A stretch of DNA of 64,000 nt from positions 124,001 to 188,000 of the forward strand of contig VWZS01010170.1 of assembly GCA_013397075.1 (NCBI GenBank), written 5' to 3'. Under the pieces are notes generated by a model, which worked only from the letters and a program-made list of their open reading frames with translations, was not told the DNA's origin and did no database searches. The translations under genes were made by a program, and so were the position numbers. This DNA comes from Rhabdornis inornatus. Taxonomy: Eukaryota > Chordata > Aves > Passeriformes > Rhabdornithidae. Below are positions 13,001 to 25,000 of this stretch, piece by piece. The stretch's first letter is position 1. Each line of letters begins with the position of its first letter.

Positions 13001-16000
13001 GTACTGGCTTTACTCTGAGGTACAAGCAGACCATAAATGAGGAACTGCATGGCCCTCCTCATGGAGGAATTAGCTTCTACTTGCACTTCCATTTAGCTCC
13101 TCCCTTCTCCCAGGCTTTCTTGTTTCAGAACTCCAGAGGAATTTGATCTCTTTTCAGTTTAAGCATACTGGACTGCAAAGGCTCTGGGAAGTGGAGCTGG
13201 CATTGTACTCTGCTGTCTAGGGCTTCTTTAGGACAGAGATTAAAGCCAAATGGCCCTCATTATCAGTTCTTTGCTTTTCCTGCAATTTCATTCATAGTTA
13301 GATTCCACTATATTAACACACATACTGTAGGTATGATGGAAAGATATATGTTCATTCATATATAAATAGCCAGAAGTACAAGATGTCAAGGTCTTTCCAA
13401 AAGTATCACTGCCCTTTCAGCCTATAGCTGCTGGAGACAGGCACTCTCTAAACTGATGGCAGTTCTCATGCAAGGTTCTGCCTTTGTGCAAGATACTTCA
13501 TGATTTATACAAACCGTGCAGATGTTTTGTAGCTGTGGTGTCAAGGTTTTGTGTATGACATGAACAAAAGTATTAAAATAAATATGTAAAATCATTTAAA
13601 GATGAAACTGAGAAAAGACTGGGACTTGAAACAATGGGAAATGTTATTCAGAAAACAGAGACAGTATTAATTTACTGTCGGCTTGATTGTTGCCACCTCA
13701 TTGTTCTTTGTCTATACACCATGCATGGTTACTCCTAACACTGCAAGTAGCATCAGAGTTGAAGCTACAGCCTTCCTATCAAAATAGCTGTGATTGATAA
13801 AGAGCTCTTCCAAGTGATAAGGCTCTAAAAGGCAGTCGAGCAGTTCTCATTTTACCCATTAGGAGGCAGGAGAACACACAAAGCTCAGTCTCTGGTGTTT
13901 CACTTCACTGAGCCTGTTTCATCAGTCCCATTGATTTTGCCACAAGTCCTGCATAAAAGTCGTAACCTTATGGAAACCTCCCCCTCTGCTCCCAGCAAAA
14001 TCACTGGGATGCTACATCATTCTTCTACATCATCATGCTACTATATCATCATTTTTTCTGCAACAGAATCTGGTGAAGGAGGAAATTCACCTCTTCCCTA
14101 ACTAGAGCCAAGAGGAGGCAGTACTATCAATGAGTTTGGCAGAGCTACTCCAGTATGTACCTGATGAAACCTTTCTTTTCAAATGCAATTTTCCTCATTA
14201 TGGTCTCAATCTGAACAGGTCTCTTTTCACTTTAAGCATACTGGACTGCACAGGCTCTGGAAGGGGGAGCTGAGCTGGATCTGCTTATGTTCCATGCTGT
14301 ATGGATCATAGCTTGGAAACCATAGATTTTATATATATGCAAGAATATTAACCCAAGAACAGCAAAGCAGTAAGCTCATGGTGCAACTTCCACAGCAGAA
14401 CTGCCTTATCCTGGGTGGGTAGTAGATGCCCTTACAGCTATTTCCACATTTACTTCTTGCCTATTCAGATTGAGATCATAATGGGGGAAATAGCATTTGA
14501 AAGAAAGGTTCAACCTGGTACAAATTGGAATAGCTCTGTCAAAGTCACTGATAGTACTGCCTCCTCTTGACGGTAGTTAGGGAATAGATGAAGAATTTGG
14601 AATTTAAGCCTAGATTTTGGACGTTTAGTAGCAGGATCATAAAGAAAGCCCTTGACAGATAGATGAACTGTAACAGGGCTGCCTTACTAGTAAGTGTGCC
14701 TGATCAACAAGGTTTTTAAAAATTATATTCTGAAATAAAATAGCAGCATTGCTAGAAGAAAATTATATATCATCCTTGTAGGAAAACAAGGTGATCATGA
14801 AATTATTATTTTATGATAATAAAGAATTATTGAGGCATTCAGGGAAAAAACCAAACCACATGGATGCTGCCTGAAAAACAAACCAGGATTATTCCAATAA
14901 GAGTAGAACCTGCCTGCAATAACCAAGGACTCTCACTGAATAATTCAGTGGATTAAATAATTATGGTTTTATGTTGTTATCAACTCACTGTTTTTCCAAA
15001 TGCTATCATTGTGAGTCAGACTTACATGCTTTCCCCATTTTGTTTTTCTTTCCTATTTCCTTCCAGTTTTCATTTTTTCACTGAAAGCCACAGGAAAACA
15101 TTTTTGTAGTGAGAATTTCATTCCTGCTGATCATATATCATTTGCAAGCTGTGTGAATTTGTTCCACATGACTTTTGAACATATACTGTACAAAATGTCT
15201 GGTAATATAGAGAATCTGGTAAAGAAAGAGGTGTCTAGTGTACGTTCATTACAGACATGTATTTGAATTAGTATTTAATTCGTAATGTGTATAGATACAT
15301 CTGGAGAGCTGAGAGTGAATCCCCCTCTGCCTTTGATTTTGCTTAAGATAAAAAAGCCCTGACTCAGTAGTAAAGATCAGAGATTGTCTGAGGGAGAAGA
15401 AAAAAAACGAGAAATATTGCTGTCTGCACATTCACTTTTAGACAGATTTTTCCACACCGTGCACTGCCATTGCCTTAAAGATGCAGATCCTTGGTTAGCA
15501 GAGATTTTATTTCTGTGTAGTAGGGTACATATATGATATCATCTTTAATAAGCAAGGGCTGTTACATGGTAACACAGAGTGTAGACCTTGGGGTGACTGA
15601 TCAGTCAGCAACAGGTGGCTGTGATGGCACATTTGCATTTTGCTGCCTGGTTATACTCAAACTCTCATCATGTGTAAAGTGCTCAGGGAATGTGGACTGT
15701 TGGAATACTGTGCATGTTTCCCTCTGAAATTGAAAGACTGTCACAGTTATGTTTGTGTAGTTGGACTGAGTATATCTTTAAACTAAGGTTAGCTCTCTGC
15801 TTAGCCCTCTTCATCTTTAACTTTACTCCAAACAAAACACTGAATTGCAGTCTTTCATTATTTATTTCAGCTTTCCTGTATAAAATTTGGTAAATACAGC
15901 CATCTTGCCATTCAGTCAAGTGAGACAGGACAGTTTTACAAGGTACCTGCCACACAAGAGGCTGAGTCTGGGTGGTGTGTTGCTTGCCTGATGTTTTTAG

Positions 16001-19000
16001 CACAATAACTCACTAAACCACTAGGGTTTAGGTATCAGAGAAATATGCAAATTCAAATCAACATGCAAATCAAGCAAGTAATTAAAAGCACAAATGTTGA
16101 CCTTTCTTAGTGGAAAATGAGAGAATCATATTTGAAAGTTCTGCAGGTAGGTTTCCTATTAAAGTATTTTGAGAAGGAGCCACAGCAAAAATCTTTTCCC
16201 CTCATTGATCATTTCTTTTCTCCAAGACACATAGCCTGTAATTTGAGAAAACTGTTTCTCTGCCACAATGTTTTGCTAACCTGCCTTACCTTAATGCAGC
16301 ACAATTCAGCAATAGAACCAGAAATAGGAGCAGCAGGCACAGTGACAGCACAGCATGTCAGTCTCTGCTGAAGATTTATCAAAGCCTGTGTGAACCTGTG
16401 ATAGGCCTGGGTAAAATTCCTGTCACCTGATTTTTAGAATTTCAGTTTCAGTCACACTGTGCTAACAAGGCTTCCTTTGTCATCAAGGGAGAGAAGTTGG
16501 TACCTTTGGAGAGTCCACCTGCCATATTTTATATCCCTGCAATAGGCTGGACTGTAGTTTTCACTGTCTGCATCAACTTTGCTCTCAGCGGAGCAGGAGA
16601 GACTGTAGACAAAACTGGATCTTTCTGCTTGAACTTTAAGCTGGCCACATACTCCAACTTGTGCTACTTCTTGGATGATTGTTGTTGCTGTAGCTTTCCA
16701 TTTTGACAGCTGAAACCAATAGTTTCTTCTTTTCCTCCAGGAGCCAAGCCATGGTCCAACATCATGGAGATACTGGAGGAGAAGGATGGAGTTGATACAG
16801 AACTACTGGTTTATGCAATGACTTTGGTTAACAAGGTTTGTTTACTTTGTTAGCATGACTGGTGCAGATAATATTCATGTTTTCAACTGTATAATGAACT
16901 TCCCTGTCAAGAGTATATGGCGGCAGAGACCTGTCACAGAGAAGTTGCAGAACAAGCTGTAATCGATCTGCACACTCCTGTTACTTGTGCTGCAGCCACC
17001 CAGAGGCAGCAGCCAGGAGCAGAATTGTTATTTTGGTGGATGTTGTGTGGAGTTGTGATCTGACATGGCTCCCCTCCCAGCACTGACAATGCAGTACTAA
17101 AGGAAAACGTGACAAACTAACTCAACAGACTGTCCAAGGGAAGTAGGAAAACAAGTGCTGATGAAAAGATCACATGCTCACAAAGGCTTGTGCTGTGCAC
17201 AGTTTTCTAATTCATATAGTTTAAATACTTTTTTTGCTGCGATACAAATATAATTAATTTAACAGGTCTGAGTGCTAGTGAGAGTGCTTCTGCTTAAAGT
17301 AAGGTTACATTTTTTCTTACTTCCTTATATTTTCTGGTGACTGGATTTACAAATCATAGTTTTACAGTAAAGTTACATATTTTCTGAAATATTGACTTAT
17401 GCTATTGGGAGGGACAAAATGGGAACTCCTTGAAATTTAGAAATTTATTAGTGTAAATTCCTTAAAAATCAGCATCTAGTCATAGACAGATTGAAGGGGG
17501 GTACTAAAATTTAAGAATTTTTTTTTAAAGAGCACAGAAGGCCAGCATACTCTTGGCAAACAAAATAATTGTGTGGTTTATGGTTATACTTAATAGGGCA
17601 GAGTATTAGGAAATATTATTATTACTTATTGTATCCACTTGAAGATGCTGAGTTTGTTCGTGGAGGTTATACACCAAGCTGCCAGCTTATTGGGCTCTTG
17701 GCTACATGACTAGAATTGTGGGCTGCTTTTTTGTTGGGTTTTTGTTTTTTGTTTTTTTTTTAATAAAATGATTTCTTAATGGCAGATATTTTCCAGCAAA
17801 TATGCCTGAGAGGGACTAACCTCTCCTGGTGATGTTACGTATCTTACTGTACTTATGCTTAGAGTCACCCTTGCTCCTGCTTCCGCAGTAGTAAGGTTTC
17901 TCTTGAGTTTAAAAGACCACCTTACCTTACTGCTATACTCTTTCTGAAAAGCCCCACCAGTTAGATATGCTTCTGTCTGTAGCTGTTGTTAAAGCCAAGG
18001 TGGCTAGTCATTAATGTCTCTGCTTTACACTTTTTGTGTACTGATTCCTCTTTCTGAGATAGTTCTCTTCATCATTTGTACAGTTGTAACCTACCTGGTG
18101 TTGGACTTCCTCAAAGATCTTCCCTGCTGACGCTTTTATTACCCTGTAGTTGATCCTTTTAGTCTGAGTTTTTCAGTACATTTAAAACTATTTTTAGGAG
18201 GAGGTAGTTCTTTAAAAAACATACAAAAAGCATGTCACAGTCAAAGGAGCAAGGCAGTTATGAAGATCAAGGAAGAGAGGAATCCCACAAATCCACACCT
18301 ATAATTATGATCTGGCTTATGGGCAGCTTTATGATGTTTTTAATGGGATATTTTTCATGATTATAGAGAAAACAGCAAGCAGCATGTAACAGTTGTAATT
18401 TTTTCCCCCACAAAGAATACAAAGAAGGCTCAGATGGTTTCAGCTTCTCTAGACAAGGAAATGTCAAAGTTTTCAGTGCAGGCAGAGTCCTCATGAAGGA
18501 TTTGTCTTAAGGAAGCATGCTTGTACTCTTTTCTTTCTCCATGTATCCATTTACAGACTGTTTTCCTTCCTGCTCCAGAGCAGAAAACATATCTGCCCAG
18601 ACATAAGAATTGCTCCAGTCCTTTTATCCTCTCTCTGTCTTTTGTGGATGCTTAGCCAATTTAGTTATGACAATATTTTATTAACCCTCTCTTAATTTGT
18701 GAGGATTTAGGCATTAATTAATCTCTTAGATGAGAGTGATCCCAGTGCAGTTACTTCTGGTTATGCATAGTTCCAGTATAACCTTTGTTATTTTCCTTGG
18801 AGTAGATAGAAATTGAATTTGATATGCTTTAGGCTCTGGAAGTGGATCTGTGAGTGTAATGACAAACCATGCAAAGGAAAAATATTTTATTTCTATACTT
18901 GGGAGTTCAATTGCCCAGTTCTGGTTAACAACATGCAGTGAAAATTGGATTTACACTGCTGTGTGATTTAAAATTATAATAACCAATAAAAGGCTGCTGA

Positions 19001-22000
19001 CAGCAGCAGTTGCCAGTAAATACTACCTTATGCTGCTGTTTTTCCAGTCTACAGCTTGCCTTACCTTGTATTTTTAAAAAGCTATACTTGAAGGTGGGTG
19101 ATACGCATATCAACATTAAGATAATTTCTTGTTATTTTTGGAAGTAAATGCTCAGAAGATCTGACTGTTCCTCCACTGTTTTGCAGATAAAACATCACAC
19201 CCTACTGGGCATTTGGGTCAGAGTAGTTGCTATCCATGTCTTTCATTTGCAACTGAAAGCCTCATAGTTGAACAGTTGTCTATTTCATAGTTGAACACTT
19301 TTCTATTATACTATTTCTACATCCAAGTTAAAGTTGAATGTTCAGTGTGAGAACTTCATTTGCTGAATCTTTAGATTTTTACTCAATGCTAGGTGTCAAT
19401 TTAGGAAGGAACAAAATAAATCTGGTATCTGTTTTCAGTACTGTTAGGACGTTTTAGTTTCATAGTCTTCCCTGGGTTCTGAGCAGAGGCTTAAATGCTG
19501 TCCTGGAAAGAGATAAATTCTTAAAGCCTGAACATATAACCTTAGCACTTAATTGATCTTTGTGCTAAGAATTCCCGTTGTGGTGGATTTCACTGGTCAA
19601 TAATCCCGTAATGACTGAAGAAGAAAATATTGCTGTGTTGTGTTTGGTTGGAAAAAAAAAATAAATCAAAATGTATGTAGTTGATGCACATATTTCAGTG
19701 CCTTACATCACAAGAAAGAGGTGCTTTAACAAGACAGCTATGTCAGCTGCCCATTTCTCTCTCATCAGTCATGTAATCCAGACCCATTTTTCTGAATGTA
19801 AAGCTTCTTGGTGTAGGGACACAGTGCAGAGGGGCTGCTGTTTTCTGCACTGTGCTGCTCAGAGCCACCTTGGAAAAGATGGGCTTCAGAAAAACAGCAT
19901 TCACAGAGCATAGTTCATCCCATCCCAGGCATGAGAAGATGTAACTCTCCTTGGAGAGGGCCTGGGGTTTGCATCTCTTTCCCTTGCTCTGCCTCTCCTC
20001 TGCTGGGAATATAGATAAACTACTTAACTAATTGAATGGGAGAGAGGAAACTACTTCAGAGTAAACTTCTCTCTGGTGAGCTAATCCAGAAAAACTGTGT
20101 TGTTTCCAGCCTGCACTCAGGTGTTTTGCAGCAACAGCTCTGTATAGACTGGTTCGTGTGGCAAGGGATGTGTTGCCCTGCAGGTAGGTGGCACAGTGTG
20201 TTCAGTAGATTCTGCTCAACATTAAACTAGTTTTTCTGCATCATGCATAAGGAGCAGAAAAAATCAGCACAAACTGACTAGAAATCAGTAGCAAGCTGGA
20301 ATAGGAATTAAGGAGTCAGTGTACCTTTATTAAGAGTAATTTGAAAGGGAGGAGAGGATTCACTATCTCTGTAATACAAACCAATTTGCGCTCAGGAAAG
20401 ATGACTGCTGCTGCAGGTGTGGAGGACTGTAGGTACATGGTTCAGGGTATTTCCTGCTATCCTGATGTCATACAGCTGTGCATTGGACTTTTTCTTCCTA
20501 AGGCTAAACTTATAGGAATCAGCAGGAACTGAGCTTTACTCTTTCTAGCTTAATGTTTCATTTTTTTTCCTCCGTCATTGCTTTTATCCCAGTGTTTGAT
20601 GGTTTTACAGTCTCTGTTCTTTAAGTCTTTACTTGAATACAGCCAGAAAGAATCCAACTGTGTATTTTAAAGACCTGCTTTTTCCATACTTTTTTGTATA
20701 AAATAACAACATTGATTTGTTTTGCCAATTATTCATTTTTCTACACAGTGCAGAGTTGTTTGTTAAAAGCTGTGCCACTTGTTTTTTATTTTCTATCAGT
20801 GTCTGTAATCCCACATCATGGGTTTTACTTTATTGAAATCATGCATAGCGCCACTTGCCACCCGCTTTTAAAATCCTTTGTTTAATTCTTTTCAAAACAA
20901 GCAGATTTAAATGTTTTTCCTTTGATTCTTAGACGCTGTCAGGATTGCCAGATCAAGACTCTTTCTACGATGTGGTGGACTGTCTGGAAGAGCTAGGCAT
21001 TGAAGCTATTTCACAGAGACACTTGAACAAGAAAGGAACAGACTTGGACTTAGTTGAGCAATTTAACATTTATGAGGTAACATAACATGCCCTGTTTTAT
21101 GCATCTTACAGCTTGTGCAAACTTCAAAGCTGAGAGGAGGGGGGGACGTAACCTAGGTGAAATTTGGTTATCTCTCCTGTTTTAAAAGAAAAACATCTGG
21201 TTGCTGTAAGTATTATACACATTTGTATATATGACCTGCTGTGCCACATAGCTGCCTTTAATGCAAAGGCATTTCATATTAAAGCTGGGGAATAGTCCAA
21301 GGCAAACCAGCCCATTTACTAGCCTCCTTTTCTGCAACTGCTAGTTACACATGCTGAAGCAAGTAGAAGTTCTTCCCATGTGCAAAAGTATTCAGCTTGT
21401 CAGAAAGGTTCAGCTGAGCTCAACTTCACAAATACCACTTGCTCTGCAACGGAATATCCAGCAAGTCCATGTTTAAGAGTTTACACTGGACCAGATCCTA
21501 TGCAGTTTTCAGCAATGGAGTAATGAGTGACTCCACATTTACCACCTAGGTATAAAATAACTACTTCTGAAGCATTTATATGTAGGGGTAGGATATCCAG
21601 TTTCTTAATAATTAGCCTTTTTTCAGACTTTGGGAAGTGTTGGAGCTAGGAGGTTTAGGCTGAAGTTGTCATGTAAATGTGAATTAGTGTTCTAATGTAA
21701 CAAAATTAAATTACTTCATCTCTGCCGAAGTCCAGTGAAGGATTTGATAGATTTGATTATCCATTTTCTCCATCAATTCTACTACCATGCCACTTTACTA
21801 ACTAGCAGAGTTAAGTTTTATATACAGCAATTTATAGGAAGAACAGGAGAACAAGAGGGCTCAATAATGTTCTTTCTTTTTCTACCATCAGAGGCGTCAT
21901 CTTATAAAGCCCTTTTTAAAATACAGTAATTAATCTTAAAAGGATGGATTATTTTTTTTGTGCATGCTGCACCTACTGAAAGACTTAATTGCAGAATTGC

Positions 22001-25000
22001 AGTTGACTTAGTTGGGTGCCAGCTTTTTCTTGATGACCAAATTAAATTTAAACATTTCTATGCAGATTCCTCCTTTTTTCTGCCGATCCTGTTTCTTTAC
22101 CTGAAAAAATCTGCTTTTACTCACAGAAACAGATTTTACACCCCAAGCAGAGATATCTCACTTCCCCCTTTGTTTTTTTTAAAAAACTTCTGGTAAGAAT
22201 TACCAGAGTAACAAGACTAATAGAAACAAGAAGATAAGCATTCTTCTGATGACACACATCACCCTTTCTGTACCTCTGCCTATTTGAGTGGATCTTTTTC
22301 ATGCAGTGATTATTTAAATGTTAGGCTGCATTTCAGATGAGAGCCACCAGTTACTATGTTGTTTCTGCCAGGGATATATCTCTCCTCATGTGCCATGAGA
22401 TAACACTTTGTTTCTATTAGAGGTACTTCACACTGGCACATCAGGGGCGTGCAGCAGTTTGGCGGGCTATCCATGCTTTAGTCCTCTGCTATTTCCAGCA
22501 CACTCTAGATGGTAACTTCTACTTAATCACTACAAATGTCATGTCTGAACATGAGGAAATGTCAGTGCATGGGGTTTTTTCCTGTTGACTTCACTAAAAC
22601 CAAGTCTTCACCTAAGTATTTTGGAAGGATATAAAGAGAACTAGTTGTCCAAGACTGCTCAGCTTCCTTGAAAATTCAGTCCCATGTTAAAAAGAAAACA
22701 GATTAGGAGATACAGAAATTTGTTGTTACAGGTCCTACAGTGTTGTATGTAAGGCATTGTATATGATTTCTTTGTTAGAACTGCCACACTGCACTAATGG
22801 ATAGACAGCAACTTTCAGGGGTAGCTGTAGAAACAGTGACGCTAATAGGAGTTAATCATGTCGAGACCAGGAAATTTTTAAGCCTCTGTGTGAAGACCTG
22901 TGGTAGCTGAAGTGACCATGTCGACCTTCTTCCTTTGTTTGTCAGGTGACGCTGAGGCACGAAGATGGAGATGAGAGTGCAGAGCCCCCTCCCAGCGGGC
23001 GCAAGGACCGGAGGAGGGCCAGCCTTGGTGCTGGTGAGCACCGGGGGCTGGAGCGCCGGCGGAGCCGCAGGCACTCGGCACAGAACGTCAAGAGCACTTT
23101 ATCAGCCCCCGCCAGCCCCTGCGGGCAGTCCAGCTTCGTGCTGAGCCACGGGCAGCGCGTGGACGAGCTCAGTGAGAGGTAAAGGCAGCAGCTGAGGGAT
23201 GCTCCTTTCTTCTCCCGTTACTTTCTGTTCTTTGCACTTTATTAATATGGTAGGCTTTTCTTTCTCTTCCTCTTTCCATTGAAATAAAAATGAAAAACAA
23301 TGAAAGCGTATTCAGAGTTAAAACAGCGGCACAAAAAAGAAATGGATTTGTAGGTGGCTTACCTACATAGTTAAGTTCTTTCGCACCATCCGTCCTAAGT
23401 AAGTGGACCCAAACCACATGAGATAGAGCATTTGGTATGGGAACTAACTCAATTTAATCCATTGACAGATTTTATATTCACTATGTCTGCATAACAGAAG
23501 ACTGTAACAAGAGCATGGTAACGTTAATTCAGAGCTATTTGTTCTGTGTATGTTACATTTCATTCTTATTCTTTTTTTTCCTCCTCTTCATTCCAGCATA
23601 AATATTTGCCTTTGAGGCTGCAGCATAGTAGTGAATATATCTAATGTTTCATAATTAGCAAAAGAGAAGCAGTAATGGCTAGCTGAACAGCAGCCTTGCA
23701 ACAGTGCAGTCAGTTGAAGATGTTGTCTCTGCCCATCCTGTGATGGTTGCTTTAGGCTGTGTGTGCTTAGGAAGAAAAGGAGCTGCAGATCTTCAGTGTG
23801 TCTGACTGCTGCACAAGAGGGCTGGAAGTAATTTCACCAAAGTTAGATGTCTGATCAGCTCCGCTCTCTTTGATGTCAGTGGAGTGCAGCAAGCACTGGT
23901 GGGCCTTCAGTTATCTAATGTGTTCTACACGCCTGAAATTTCAGCCAAGATGAATCGAGCTCTGAGAGTGGCTGTTTGTTGACTCTAAAGGGAATCTGGC
24001 TCACTAGTTCAGGTGGTAATACATAAGCTGCAGAGAGCAAAAGCTGGACATTGTCATCTCACTGTTGAACATGCAGTTTGAAAGACTGAAGCGTGGTCTG
24101 TACGAGAGCATATATTGTATTAATTATAACTTTTGGGAAGTTCATTGAAGGTTTCTCTTGGTTAGCAGGGGATGTAAACTTAGAGCCCTAAAATCCTGTG
24201 TTGCGTATAAAGCAGTCCTTGCAAAAAGAGCTGGGTTGACTAAAGTTTGATTGTTTTTGGCAATATGAAAATGTAAGACTCCAGATAACTGAAATAGTAG
24301 TTGCATATTGTATACTACATAAACAGCACTTTATTTTCTTTCTTTTTTATATTTCTTTTGGCATTTGGCAACACACTAATGCTTGTTTTCCATCACCTTC
24401 CATGGCCTGGTCTTTAGTGGGCTGACAGCTGAGAGCCCCACGGTCTTACAGGCTGATAACAAGGATGACAGTGCATTTGAGGATGAGTTTAAAGCTTCTT
24501 CAGTGTGAGTACAGCTGGGAGCTCCAGCTGCTCTGCATGAGATGCCTTGTGCATGACCTTGGGCCCTGCTTCAGCACTTAACAATATGAGTGGGAATCTG
24601 TAGCCATGGATATGGAGCAGATATTTATGATTATATGATTTATATTACTTGGCTTTTTTTTTAAACTGATTAATTTGGATTGGAAGTGAGGAGATGCTTC
24701 AACTTTGCAGAAATTCTTTATTCCCTGATGTTAATTAATTAAACAAATAGAAGCCGTCCAGGACAACAACTTCTACTAATATATTTTCTCACTATTACTG
24801 TGTGCGCTTGCTAGCTTTATTTTGTAGTCTTCAGTACCGTCTAATAAATTTGTGTTTGAGCTAATTTTTAGTGAGAATAGAATAGAGGGAATAAAAACAC
24901 AATAGATTAGTTTCAGAAGCTCTTTGAAATATTTTTAAGCCAACATAACATAATTTCAATTGTCATGCTACTTTTTTGAAAAAAAGATTATCCAGTTCTG

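Larger units (their letters stand above)
10014..16740 (+). other. FHOD3: FHOD3 intron, 6.7 kb
   Basis: It runs from GTGAGTA to a TTTTCCTCCAG acceptor. Content: a 1.1 kb CR1 on the - strand (11543-12635), a 60-base direct repeat (13145-13201 and 14219-14278) and a large imperfect inverted repeat (14083-14218 with 14461-14598). The rest is unremarkable AT-rich intron. No additional exon was recognised. Confidence 0.85.

Noticed and set aside
22856..23081. Two antisense frames opposite the GC-rich exon.
   Set aside because: Shadows of the FHOD3 coding exon; stops are rare there because of GC content.
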